Source: Epiperipatus broadwayi
Lineage: Eukaryota; Onychophora; Udeonychophora; Euonychophora; Peripatidae
Direction of reading: 5' to 3'
Assembly (NCBI GenBank): GCA_028023455.1
Contig: JAQFVV010012672.1
Span: 1 to 64,000, forward strand
DNA: 64,000 nt
Under the pieces are notes generated by a model, which ran no database searches, had not been told where the DNA came from, and worked only from the letters and a program-made list of their open reading frames with translations. Shown in pieces: positions 26,069 through 38,675 of this stretch. The stretch's first letter is position 1. Each line of letters opens with the position of its first letter. A program made the position numbers and the translations under genes.

Positions 26069-26379
26069 TCACATGATCACTATCTCTTATACTAACACAA
26101 TTGTTATTAAACAAGGCAAAAATTCTCCATACAGTAGTGCCTCCCTGTGCCAACTAGAGCAATCAATGGGTGCCAGAAGGCTTGTGCATAAAATCCCTAT
26201 CTAGTGCCTACTCATCCAATATCCCCAGACTAGTTTCTGATGAAGGCCACAAGCCAGAAACTAGTCTGGGGATATTGGATGAGTAGGCACTAGATAGGGA
26301 TTTTATCCACAAGCCTTCTGGCATCCATTGATTATTCTGGTTGGTACTACTGTATGGAGAGTTTTGCTTTGTTTAATAT
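26069..26379. mobile_element. Hammerhead-bearing foldback element, copy C (near-perfect hairpin)
   Basis: Inverted arms run about 26104-26239 and 26255-26373 with only 15 bp between them. Over the inner 70 bp or so (TAGTGCCTACTCATCCAATA on the left, its complement on the right) pairing is essentially perfect. A one-sided tail (26069-26103) on the left is the complement of the monomer start. TATATGTA flanks both sides (26061-26068 and 26380-26387). The loop contains most of the hammerhead core, so the fold-back point lies inside the ribozyme. Confidence 0.7.
26237..26272 (+). ncRNA. Hammerhead core at the apex of a hairpin (copy C)
   Basis: CTGATGA, helix II (GGC/GCC with a 5-base loop), GAA, ACTAGT, C and TGGGGA are all intact. 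The usual helix I 5' strand (TCCTCA) is missing: the sequence before CTGATGA is ACTAGTTT from the inverted arm, so helix I cannot form in the usual way. Cleavage in cis is not expected from this copy. Confidence 0.5.
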
Positions 26380-26894
26380 TATATGTAATTGAAAGATTAA
26401 TGTTTAAAATTGATCAAAATAAACCTTGGACACTTTACAAATTATTTTCCAACCATGCAAGTAAACTAAAAATTAAAAAATATTGGAGAAATAGTTTACT
26501 AAAACAATTATTATAAATTCTTGTCTGTAATGCAAGCATGATTAGAATAAAACATTATATCTTGTCTAACAATTATAATTTATAAATATACTATTGTTTT
26601 ATTTGTTTGAATAATGTATTAACTTCTTTATATGTAATACTGTGTGATCTGCATATTTATTCCATGTCCATTTAATCAGGAGTAGCTTATGTTCTATATG
26701 ATCTAGCCAGGTATCACAAATAATAGTTGCGTAATAATCATTGCATATTAAAGAAAATATTTTCAAATCTTATTTAAATATATAAAGAATTTGTATTTGA
26801 TGTTCAATGTCAGGTAGTGCCCAAATCAATTAAAATAAATTTAAACATATACTTCAATATCTATATAGGCAAATTAGTTTAGATTAGTTTTATA

Positions 26895-27140
26895 GTTAGC
26901 CAAAAAGGTAAAAAGTGGTGCTGGAGGGGTGTAGGAGATTCAAATCTAGACGTACTGAATCCACATTCAAGGTTCCTTATTGATGAAAGCAATAAGCTAG
27001 AAACTAATCTGGGGATATTGGATGAGAAAGCATTGAATAGGGATTATGATGCACGACTTTCTTGCATGTGTTGTTTACTAGAGCTTAATGCACTATTGTG
27101 GTGAAAAAATTTATACTGTTTTAATAACTTGTGTAAGCAT
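26895..27140 (+). mobile_element. Hammerhead-bearing element, linear monomer (copy D)
   Basis: This diverged copy runs from TTATAGTTAGCC through GTGCTGGAGGGGTGTAGG, a hammerhead core and GGGGATATTGGATGAG to TTAATAACTTGTGTAAGCATAA, in the order seen in the 17.3-18.5 kb array. It has no inverted left arm, so it represents the unfolded unit. It is older than the other copies. Confidence 0.65.
26973..27015 (+). ncRNA. Hammerhead core, copy D (diverged)
   Basis: TTCCTTA, TTGATGA (C3 changed to T), helix II AGC/GCT, GAA, ACTAAT, C and TGGGGA. In helix II a G-C pair of the other copies is A-T here, a compensatory change that supports the fold. The C3 change should weaken or abolish activity. Confidence 0.5.
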
Positions 27141-27667
27141 AAAGCACGTTTTAATAATAATAGACCTAGAAAGGAATCACATGTAAAATTGATGAATAAA
27201 AAAGGATTGCTAGTGTGTTGAAAGAAGCAAGGCAGATCAAACAAACTGGATTACATTTGGAGACACTTGTCCACAGTGGGGTGATAGTGGCTAAAAATGA
27301 TGAAATTATATGCTGAAACCAGATTTGATAATCCAAGTCATACTAAAACCTATAATCCAACAATAAGAAGACATTTTTAAGGTTAATTTAGAATACAATA
27401 AAAATAATAACTTGATTGTATTATCAATTGCTTTCTCTTCCTCTTCAAACTTAATCTGTATTATTTGATTTTTTTTCCTAATGCTTAAAATTAACTTATA
27501 CATTATAAAAATAGTTTTAGTATACTAAAATATTAAATAAAATGTGTATATTTTTAAAAAAATATTTCTATTTAAATTTAAAATATTAGTTAATATTTTT
27601 TTCATAGAAGTAGTTTTTAAACAAAAAAACAACATACTTATACAGTCTTTGCCATTCTCTTTTTTAG

Positions 27668-28336
27668 GCTCTGTACATTAAAGATAATGAATTAGGTGGA
27701 GCATCAGTTTGGGCAATTGATCAAGACGATTTCAGAGGATCATGCATGAGTAAAAAGTTTCCAATTTTTCCACTACTTAATTGTATTAAAAAAGTCTTAA
27801 CAGAAACTTCCTCAAATATTTCATCTTTGACAAATATAACATCAGAAACAAAAAACAATGTATCTTTGAGTGCCGCACATGAAATACTAATTGATATGTT
27901 TGGAACAGACAATGAAAAAACCGGAACTATAGCAAGTTTTAATAGTAAAATGGGAATGGTTTCTACTGAAATTCATAAAATGACTACAACTTCTAAACCA
28001 AACACATCTATTGGAGGAGTAGTTACTTCATACAAAATGAATTTCTATGATGAAACAATTATTGACCAAATCAACACTTTTAATAATGAAAGATTGATTG
28101 GTCAATTATCTTTGGCTGTTACAACTAATTCTCCAACTAAAGTAGCCACCCAAATAAATATTGACACTAAAAACAAATTTTTAGATACTAATAAGGAGAA
28201 AATTACAAAAAAATTTCATAATTTTACTAAATTAACAGATTTCTCTGAAGACATTAATATTCCATACAGCAGTTCTTCTTGCATTAAATTTCAACTCATC
28301 TCAATGATTTTTAATTTAATATATTTAATTTCTTGA
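27668..28336 (+). CDS. Chitinase (GH18), last exon with Ser/Thr-rich tail
   Basis: The exon starts after TTTTTTAG, in phase 0 with the exon at 13913. Its first 30 codons finish the GH18 barrel: ALYIKDNELGGASVWAIDQD then DFRGSC, matching the conserved LGG-x-x-x-W-x-x-D-x-D-D-F-x-G-x-C strand, and PIFPLLNCIK as the closing helix. After that come about 190 residues rich in Thr, Ser and Asn with several N-x-S/T sites and no chitin-binding Cys pattern, so no CBM14 domain. The protein ends in Ser-Ser-Ser-Ser-Cys followed by a run of hydrophobic residues to the stop at 28334-28336, which resembles a GPI-anchor signal or a terminal membrane segment (inference). A chitinase tethered at the cell surface would fit. 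An ATG at 27746 is internal, not a start. Confidence 0.93.
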   Translation, partial: ALYIKDNELGGASVWAIDQDDFRGSCMSKKFPIFPLLNCIKKVLTETSSNISSLTNITSETKNNVSLSAAHEILIDMFGTDNEKTGTIASFNSKMGMVSTEIHKMTTTSKPNTSIGGVVTSYKMNFYDETIIDQINTFNNERLIGQLSLAVTTNSPTKVATQINIDTKNKFLDTNKEKITKKFHNFTKLTDFSEDINIPYSSSSCIKFQLISMIFNLIYLIS

Positions 28337-28342
28337 AATAAA
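28337..28342 (+). promoter_or_regulatory. Candidate polyadenylation signal of the chitinase gene
   Basis: AATAAA follows the stop codon directly. In such AT-rich DNA the motif is common; a second one at about 28446 is an alternative. Confidence 0.4.
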
Positions 28343-30245
28343 AATATTGCTTATATTTTAATATTTTATTTTATAATTTCAACAGTAATTAGGAATATAA
28401 AAATCTAACATCTACAATAATTTAGGATATATAGTTTTTTTATTTCAAATAAACTATTATCAAGTACACAATTATAAACATGCAAGTAATGACAGATTGT
28501 TACCTCCTGGTTATAGTACTATGTTACTTAACATATTCAAGCACACAAAATTCAACTTATTTACATTATATCAATGTTGAACTATATTTTTAAATAACAA
28601 ATTTATACAGTGCATGCAAATATTTTACAGTAATCTATTTTTTTTAATTACATTGATTTTTAGCAATCACATAAGTAGCATACTTCCAGAATGAATTATC
28701 TATTTGATTTTTCAGGCTGCTTAAAGCTCATTATTGTTCATAATAGATCTACTTACAGCTAATAAAACATTAATAATATGATTCCTTTAATGGCATGCAG
28801 TGAGATTTGAAGGGAAGTAGTTCAATTTTTCATTTAAATTAAAATACTAACAGAACCAAAAGTTTAAATTGAAAGCATCACTTTTAGATAAAGTTTCATG
28901 TTTCTATAGATTTAAACAAATTGTTTATATCATTAAAATGAGCTATTATTGAAAGGCTAAATACAGGTCTTAATTTTTGCATTTAAATTTATCCTTTCTA
29001 ATTTTGGTCTTCCTGTTTTATCAATAAGTAAACAATTATGCAACATTTATTGATAAATTTATACATTTCAAAATTACAATTACTTTACATATATAAAAAT
29101 ACAATATGAAGCAAAGGGTAGATTGAAATTTTTTTTTTTATTAACATGTGATCTTTAATTGAATAACAAACCTATTTAGAATGTAGGAAAAGTAGCTGTG
29201 TAAATTGTTATAAGTATCTTGAAATTATGCTGGCATAACTTTATGCTGTATTATTTTGCAGATGCAAACTTTTACTACCTTTATTTTCAAGCCATGGTGG
29301 CAAACAATGGCATAATTTCTTAATGCTATCTGAATGATTAAATTAGTTGCTTCCATAAGATAGCACAAGAAAATTTTATCTGAGCAGAGCATTTGGAAAA
29401 CTGTAGTTGAATCACATTCGACATCGTCAGAATAAATATGTACTTGATTTTGTCATTTTTATGAAAAAAATTAATATATTCGATTTTATCAATTTTTGCG
29501 ATTAAAAAAATTGAAAAAATATTACACAAAATATAATTAAATGGATGCAATGCTCCCTTTGTATGCATGGACAACATGCAATTGTATTTCTTATAAAATA
29601 GATACTATTCAGCATTTTTCTCAGACATTAACCTATAAGATACTCTAAGAAAATGTTACATTGATGTATAATTCCATTTCTGGGTTCAAGATATCAAATT
29701 AGTGCTGATAAGTTAAATCATAAAGCTGTGTCTATAAAAAAAAATAGACATCTTTCTCACTAGTTTTTTTTTCAGTCAGCACTCATCTCTTCACACCAAG
29801 ATTTAAAATTGTATTATCTTGTCTATATATTAGTCTTACATTCGGTATTCTATTTCATCTGTTTGCTGGTCTAGAGATCCCACCTTTGGTGCAGTGAATA
29901 CTAACATTTTGCTAAATAAAACTTGAGCTTGTATAATAATTATTTTTGCATTCTAATTAATAATTAAAAAACAAAATGCACAAGTTAGATGTCTTTTCTA
30001 TTATTACATTCAGTTGTCAACAAAATGTAAGAATAATGAAAGAAATGTAATCTATCACATTAATTAAAAATTTGAATTAATATTTGCTGTTATGTTATTC
30101 TGGGATGGGTTTTTTTTTCAATAAATTATTTTTGATTTATTTATAATTGGTAAAAATTGTCAAGATTCTACAATTAAAATAATATGTGAACTAAATCTAG
30201 GTATTTCAAGAACTCATTTCAATATTACAGAATATCTTTTTTTTT

Positions 30246-30343
30246 AAGTGTCATAGCATCGGCCAGGACGCGAACCCACAACCCGGGCAACTGCCTGCAA
30301 GTGCAAGGCAGTCGCGCTGACCTCTCGACCACCAATGCAAGAC
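30246..30343 (-). mobile_element. tRNA-like retroposon with target-site duplication
   Basis: A GC-rich insert of about 100 bp sits in AT-rich DNA and is flanked by direct repeats CAGAATATCTTTTTTT (30228-30243 and 30344-30359). On the minus strand it ends in a short A-run, so it inserted as a retroposon. Almost all of it is a tRNA-like body (30256-30338). It is the cleanest and probably one of the youngest tRNA-derived insertions in the window. Confidence 0.75.
30256..30338 (-). tRNA. tRNA-like sequence, retroposed (probably a pseudogene or minimal SINE)
   Basis: The ends GCATTGG and CCGATGC form a 7-bp acceptor stem with one G-T pair. GTCG/CGAC forms a 4-bp D stem around AGAGGTCAGCG, a box A. 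GGGTTCGCGTCC is a box B with a partly paired T stem. The middle can be read as CTGCC-TTGCACT-TGCAG, a stem with one mismatch and a GCA anticodon, or as a different hairpin; the D-loop length and extra variable bases are more like class II tRNAs. Because assignment is ambiguous and it has a retroposon tail, I do not call a functional tRNA. Confidence 0.45.
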
Positions 30344-33300
30344 CAGAATATCTTTTTTTAACTCAAAATTTATCTATTACAAAGCTTACATTTTTAAAAT
30401 ATATATTGATGGTTAAAGTTGTTTAGGCTGACCAGGGTCAATTTAAAATGTTTCAATAGAAATGCATCTTGAGGGCATTTCCTTTCTACTGATGCCTTTA
30501 TTCATAATAAAAGGTCATAGTGAAATAATTACTGTAACTAAGCTGAATATAAACTATTTTGCTTAATTTATTGTATGGAAATAAAACTTGTACACCTATC
30601 AACACAAGATAAAAGCATTAGAAAAGTTTCATTTAAGGATGCTCTGTAAAATTTTAAAAATACAAAGGCAAGGTAAAACCAATCAATATGCTTTAGTTAA
30701 AATTAACTTTAAATTGGACATGTAAAGTGAATGAATAATGAGACTTCCTAAGTACTTTATGAACTTGAACACAATTTCATACATGTAGACGACTGACAGC
30801 ATTGTAAGACTTATCTCAAAAACATTCTAAAGTGCAATGTCAATTGTTTCCATTGGGAAAATATGGCAGAGATTAGAATCTATTGGAGCTACAATTATAA
30901 ATGGTTGGTGTTGAATTATTTAAGAAAGAAAAGTTTTCTGCTGGAAAAATTAAGTCAACATTGAAAAATATTGTAAACTGAAAAATGGATCATGTTATAT
31001 GATAGAATGGTTCACAGATTGTTTTGTATAGGCATAGCAAAACCTACTTCTAAAATATTTTTTCTCTCATTTCTTTTGAATTAGAATGTCCAGTCATTTA
31101 CAAATGGCTGCTTATTATTTGTAGTGTTCGAAAATTTTCTTATATATATAATAAAACTTAGCTATGAAACTAAATTTGCGTATATATCCATATTTTAAAC
31201 AAGATTAACTCTCAAACAAAGCTTCTAAAGAAAATAATCATGAAGCAATTGCAGAAACAAAGAAAACCAATCTAAAAACAGACCAAAAATTACAAGAGTA
31301 ATAATAGCTCAAATTTGAAATTAGAAAAATATTTTGTCTTCAAATCATTATTAAAAATTTTGATTAAGATTTTTTTTTTAAGTTAGCAAGATGTTTATTA
31401 TGGATAAACGAGATATTGGTATGTCTATTAATAACATATTTAGAGATAAAAAATTAAATTATTTTTCTTTAAATACTCATCTGCTTGAGAGAAGTTTAGC
31501 ACCAAAGTTGTTTCCAGCCAGTATAAAACTAGCAAACTGCTCTAATAATGATCATATTGTCTTTAGTTTAGCATGGAAACTGGAATTTCAAACTAGACTG
31601 AAATTATAGGGCGACAGAATTAACTAATTTCTAAAAGTCTAGTCTCCAAAAATGGTAATTTAAAATCACTTTATGATTCCCTAGTACAGTACAGTAACAC
31701 TATATTTTGAAAATGCAAGCAATTAAAGATTGCACATCACAGCTATAAAGGGTCATGGTAATGAACATTAAACAAGTATTCTTTGTAGCTTCTATTTAAA
31801 TTTTTCCCAAGCTAATATGAAATCATCTATATATTAAATGACGCAATATTCATTTTATTTTAGCCACCAACAGAAATTTCGATTGTTAAATCTAGATTCT
31901 TTTTAAACTATAAAATCAGTTTACTTTGAAACATCTTTAATCGAAGTCTGACAAATGTTTGTTCTTTGCAATAATAAAAAAAAAAAATTAAATAGTTTAT
32001 TGCTTCAGAAATCATAAGCTGTGATCCATGAATCTAGAGTTACAGTCTGCAATTCTATTAAGGCATGCAAAGCATTAGCCTAGTGTTCTAAAATAAAATG
32101 TTTTTTATAGCTTTTATGAATATGAATGTTTAGCTTATATAGATAATCAGCTATGAAAGATCTGGTAAGGATAAAGTGATTATAATTGGAGTGAATATTA
32201 AGCTTAGCAAATATTTTGATCTTTTCGCATGTAATTTGAATTCTTTAGATTTTAGTAATCATCAAGCAAACAGTATAGCAGTTTGTGTACAATTGCAATA
32301 CCAGTGGTTTCCTACAATTGAACCCATTTAAGTGGAATAGATATTAAGAGATTCACTTTTTTTTTATTGCTTTCATAACAGTTGTAATTTTATAGTTAGA
32401 AAAAAATAACCATCTCAAATTTAGTATTATGCAAGTAAAACATGATCTAAAAATTTAATGATTTCACCGCTATTTTATCTCCGATCTTACAAAGATGAAT
32501 TGGAAAAAGACCATCATTTCATTGATTAAAATCACTATCTTATTTCAATTTTATCAACATCATATTGGGACCAAAATTTAACACCAAAAATTTTTTACAA
32601 AATTCTGTTAATCCATTATTAACTCAAATTCTCAATTCTTTGTTATATTTCGCTCCAAGAGGAATTTAATACTTTCACTCTAAACATAAATTGCCGTTTC
32701 ATGAAAATGTGATCTTAAATTTTTTCTAACTTTTTTTAGAATTCTTTATTTTAATAGCTTTTATACAAGTTCCCCCCACCCTGTACTTGCTTATCCATAA
32801 TTATTCATAAACTTCACATCTTAATGCACAAGCAAAATCATGAATCATATTAAACATTTCCCTCTCATGTATTATGGTAGTCCATAATTACTGTACTGCC
32901 CTTTTCATATATATTTTTTTGATATCATAATGTGTAACAAATACAATGATGTACAGGAGTGGGCCAGACATTATTCTTACTTAACTATTTAAAACTAATT
33001 AATGAAAATGCACCCATTAGCCTTTTTTGTATATTTTATCATTTATTCTAAATTTGCTCTTATTATAATTGCTCCAAACACCCCCCCCCCCCCAATTTCT
33101 GCTGCTAATATATTTGGATATTGTATTTTTATCTTTATAATATTTTACATAAAAGGTGTTCTTATGTGAATGTAATTTAAAATTCAAATGCTATAATTGT
33201 AAAGATTAAGCAATGACAAACTATCACTAATGATGAAATGTAATTACTTGGTCATAATCCTGTAACATTATTCTACTTGTCTTCAAGCAATGAATACAAT

Positions 33301-36300
33301 TTCATTATGATCTATTTCTTTCCTGCTGTTACTATAGTATTGATAAATTGTCATTTTTGAAATTATTCATTAAATTAAAAAAAACATTTATATTCCAATA
33401 CTTTTTTTCTAAATATTTTCTTTTATACCTTCACAATATTCTTCAAATTCAAGCTGTGAATAGGGAGAAATGATATTTTCCGCCTCTCTTGTATTTCTGC
33501 AGTGTAAGATTGAAAAGCTAATTGATTAAAGCCTGAAAATAAACTGATTAAACATAATAGCTTATAGTTTTAAAATTATATTAAAATAGCCTCATCATAT
33601 TTTTCTTTGTTAGCTATTATTATCAGGAGTTATAATGGTGTCAATCTTCTAATTCTATTCTAATGAGTTCTGGAACAAACATTTAACTTCCCTCTTCTGA
33701 CAAATACCTGTGATGCTAAAATATATGCTTTTAGATATACCAATCTAAAAAAATGAAATTCATAAACTTTACATCATATAGTTACTTTGATAATCGGTCA
33801 TAGAATTGGCAATCAAATATGAACAAAATTTTTTTGTAGTCTGACTGCAAGACACTCTCTTATAAATTAAATACAAAGTTTGTTAAAATTTAACTTACAA
33901 TAATTATTTGATCAGTGAATGAGAAGATACCAGCAGTAATTCATATATTCTTTTAGCATCAATTCTTTCACTTAATTAATTCTTTATTTCAATGCTATTT
34001 TAACCATTTGACTCCTGGTAAATATGGAAATCATCAAGATATGGTCTTAATTTTTAATTGCTTACCAAGATTTATTACGTAATGGTAAATCTTTAAATAA
34101 TAATTAATTTAGTGGATTTGTTTAAGAAAATATTGTCATATATAAGTATGTGTTAATAGGATGGTTTGTATATGTATATGATCTTTCAATAATTCTATTA
34201 TAAAATGAACTTTATTCAATTCATTTTTTTAAATATTATAAAGAGCTTTAAAAGATCAAATCCATTCTGATCTGGTGAGGTAAAAGCATTTCTGCATATT
34301 TCCAATAGTTGTATATGAATGAGCCCAATTTCTGATGGTATTGATGTAATTATTTTTGCTGTTTGTAAAGTGATCTTGAAAATAGAATTTTCACATGAAC
34401 AGTGTTGTGTTAACTATAGTAAATATTGCTATAAATTATTTTCATCTGAGAAATCATTAATTTTATTTAATAGACTATGAAAATTAAGTTTTTAGAATCA
34501 AATATTATTTATGATCAGAAGTTCATGATGTTGACATTAGATCTTATCTAGTCATAAAAGTAAAATGAGTAGCTGGCAATTAGTGACTGATTATTTAAAC
34601 AAAAAATCAGTTTTTCTCTGAATATGTATCCTTCTAAATCATGGACAAGGGCAAGTAATGTATTAACTATTGCAAGTAATTATACTAACATTAAATATGC
34701 TTATTCATATCATTTTAGACTAAAATTTTGGGTTATAACATGGTAATTTCTTTTTACAAATAGAATGTGATTCTATTGAAAATATTTAAAATAAAATAAA
34801 AAATCATGATTTTATTTACTCTACTAAGAATTCCAAATTAAGTTATTTTTACCAAGCACATTTAAAACTTTAAATAACTATACTTTATATGAATGTCATT
34901 TGTATACTAATAAATATACAGCAAAGTTTTTATTCAATATTAAAATGAATTTTATTGTTAGGTGGAGTTCAAAGGAAGATACATTATTTGTTTTTTGGCT
35001 TTTTATTCTTCTGAAAATTGGATAACTGCCCATCTTTATAAAGAAAGTTTAAAATGGTACATGATGATATAGATAGGGCTGTAATCACATAGCCTCCATA
35101 AATATACATTTTCCAAATACATAAAATCTAATAAATTATCATTATTTTTTTTTTTTACAGCAAAAATTTAGTAGCTACTAAACCAATAAATCTTTACATT
35201 TTTTTTTTTTTTAATATATAAATCCATTTTCTCCTTGACTGTTTCATCAATGATATGTTAACATGAAAAGTTCGGATATTTTAGAAAAGAAAAAAAAAAT
35301 CCCCATCTGATTTGTAAAACAGCAGCAAATAAATTATTGAACCATTTTACTGCAAAAAAAAAAAAATGTAATTAATATTTAAATTGAAATATGTATACAA
35401 AAATTATGGTTATCAAATGAATTTCTTTTTAGAATTAAATACTACGTTCTATCTAAGAATTGAGAGCAGAAATAAAATTACGAATAATCAGATTTAAAAT
35501 TGAAGATGTGAAATAAAAACATTAAATAATATAATACAAAAAATAATCCCAGTAAAATCAGGTTGTTATTTTATGTATAAATTTTGTAGAGATGCGCTAT
35601 TCCATTTTGATGTCATAGCCCTTAATTTATATATATTCACTATAAACTAGAACCAACACAATATAGTTTTTCTTTTCCTGGAATCATTTTTTTTAAAATG
35701 TTATTTCAATGCATTACTTTCCTGCGTGACTGTTTCTTTTTTTAATGCGACATTTTTGTTTTATTTTTTTAAAAAATGTGCCATCATATTTTTATATTAT
35801 TGTGCTGCACTTTTTTTTTTAAAAAACAGAACCCTCCACACACACACCTTTCGAATCTATTTTTTATTTTGCTTATTCAATGTTTAAAGGAACTTTTTAT
35901 AAAAATTAGAATGTTTTTAAAAAGAATTTATTTCAAGATACATTCTTGCATGCTATTCATTCTTTAAAAAAAAAAAAAAAAATTTTGTGTGCAAGTTTTT
36001 AAAAGCAGTAATGGCCAATAAAAGAAACGATATATATATAAGCAAATGCATTTTTTTTCTTCTTTCAAATAGACATAAAATGTTTTGAATTATAATGCAA
36101 TAGAACCTAAAATAATAAACTAATTGTTTCCAGATCACTCATTTTATCATTACTGTAGCTTACACTGCAATACATGTATTTAATTAATGTTTTCCAACCC
36201 ACAAAACAACCACTTAAGCTGAGAAATATAATACAAAATCAAAAAATAAATATAAATATTCAATTTAATGAAATCTAAAATAAGATAAAATAAAAATATA

Positions 36301-38675
36301 AAACTGATCCTAATATAAACTTACAAAACTTTGATTTAGCTATATCATTTGCTGAGTATCTTCTTTCATATTGAGAATTTTTTTTAATCAATGCTATATT
36401 AATGAAATCACTTTAATTTTGCTTTATCGCTTAGAAATTTTTCCCCACAATACTAATCTGTTTTTCAGAAAAACCCTGAAGCAGCTAGTGTACATCTTTT
36501 ATCATCCAATAGCATTCTTCAGTCTGTTTTTGTTCACGGATAATAATACAGCCTTTTTGTTTAGATTTTTTTTTCTCTCACAATATTAATGTACAATCAG
36601 TTTTCAACATTTTCAGACTTATGGTCAAAATTATTGCATGGAAGCAGCAAATAATTAAAAAAATAAGTTAAGCATGTTTTCACTGTTAAAGGTATAAGTA
36701 AACATGGGTAATTTAAACCTTATGTGGGAAAAAATGTTTGCTGTTCCAGTACTCAGTGTATGATCCCACTGTATCTAAGTTGCACTTTAATACTTATACA
36801 TGTAGAGTATTTCAGTGAATAATCATTAAATTGTGCATATGTATAATTTTTAGAGCTTGCAGATTTATAGTTTTCTTCATCTATTGTTTAGTTCATTGTG
36901 TACACAGTCACAAAGCTTCACATAAATTGCCTTAGATCCATGAATCCGAAAACTTTTATATATGCACAGTGAAACTAAATACAAAAGCTAATTCTGATTC
37001 ATTGCATAAATCAAACCACACATATGTACATCAAAGATTAAGTTATTGTAAAACCACCAAAGGAATGGTTTCCTAAAAATCATTTATGTTCTTATCTCTA
37101 GCAAGTCGTAAGTTACATATAGTAGAATTGCAAACTATTCTATACTTTATTCCAAATCCCACCCCCCACCCCCACATTTAAAGTATATAATTATATAACA
37201 GCTCATTTTGTTGTTAAGCAATGATTAGAATGGAATACCTACTGTTTATCAAACTGCAAGGGAACAGTACTTTTCAATACGCACGTATATAACACAGATG
37301 TTTTTTTTTAAAATGTAAAGTATATAAATCACGATAATATTAACAAAATTTTTAAAAAATAATATATTTATTAATAATAAATTGAGGGGGCACATTTACA
37401 TATATATTACTGATCACCCATGCACTCACTGAAGCAATAAGAATTTTGGGGAAAAAATTAACCAATGTATTTTTAATTTTAAAATAAAATAAATAGTTAA
37501 ATGTTTGAGTTTCTTAGCAATTAAATATGCTGTAAGCAATATTCTTTTTTCTTTTCAAAATGTTAAAACAAAATAGACGACAGGCAGATGAAGAAAATTA
37601 AATAAATGTAAATTAAATCAAGAAACATGCAAATGGAAAAGAAAAAGTACATTTTAATATAATCTAATGCATTCTAATAAATTTTTGTTTATTTAGGTCT
37701 CTTTTACTATTATTTTGTTATCAAAAAATTGGGGCTAAATTATTTTGATGTTTTTAAAACAAATAACAAAAGCACATAAAGTTTGGAAATAATAAAGGAA
37801 GAATAAAATGTGCTTTCAATATAAATCGAATAAGTGCTCAGAAATGGTAAAATGAATGACAAATATCGTAAAATTAGTGAATTTTAATGGTTTATTTACA
37901 TTTTTCTTTGGATAACGTATAGTTGAAGTCATGTAATTAGATATGGCTTAATTTGCAGCTTCAATGATTATATAGATTCTAATTTTTTTTCCAAATTCTA
38001 TCTGAAACTTTGTAGAATTAATTAAATTATTATTTCATCACCAAAAGCAAACAAAAAGCCAATCACTTGAATATATAAACCTATATATATATATAATCTC
38101 TTCATATATATTATATGAACGAATTAGGCATGACCATTTAAATTATAAGAGTTAGATCATATAAAAAATGGCTGATACTTTTCTATAGTTAACAGTCAGA
38201 AAATTGCCTAAAAATATGGTTGGCATTACCATCTATATCTAGATTTGCTCATGTGTATGTTAACTGCTTTTAAAGTTAAGCATGTTAAATTGTATGCCTA
38301 AAGTTAATATTTAAAATTATTGATTGAATATTTTTCTACATATATAAAAATTTAATATTTAAAGCAGAGCGTAAAGCCAAAGAATGTAACATTTCAAATG
38401 CTATTTAAACATGCATCATTTTCTATGGGGATGATGGGTAAAATAATTTCAAAAATCAATACACATTTTTAGCCCATGTACATTATGTGAAATAAGAACA
38501 AAAAAAATAATTCCTATGTTTAAATACCTGCATGTTATGCCAGCTAGTTTTATTATCTGCTTCATCAAAAATTTTTGTTTTTAAAAATACATATATAATG
38601 CTAAAATATTCAGTGAAAAATATTTCAATATTCTAAAAGTTTAGTTTAGTTTTCAAAATAATTATAATTACTTAC

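Larger units (their letters stand above)
14036..27667 (+). other. Chitinase intron, 13.6 kb, rich in transposable elements
   Basis: The intron runs from GTAATT to TTTTTTAG and separates two phase-0 chitinase exons. It holds the SINE palindrome, at least four hammerhead-element insertions, a tandem repeat, a Tigger-like remnant and a decayed repeat-protein gene, each listed separately. Stretches not covered by those entries (about 15.6-17.2, 19.0-20.9, 23.2-26.0 and 27.2-27.6 kb) are plain AT-rich sequence in which I see no gene. Confidence 0.85.
28343..38675. other. Region between the two convergent genes
   Basis: AT-rich sequence between the chitinase stop and the last recognised TCTP exon. 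The final TCTP exon (stop codon and 3' UTR) must lie here on the minus strand, but I could not pick it out. Apart from the tRNA-like retroposon at 30.25 kb I see only homopolymer and simple tracts (13 C at 33081-33093, a C/A tract near 37160) and unremarkable short ORFs. Confidence 0.6.
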
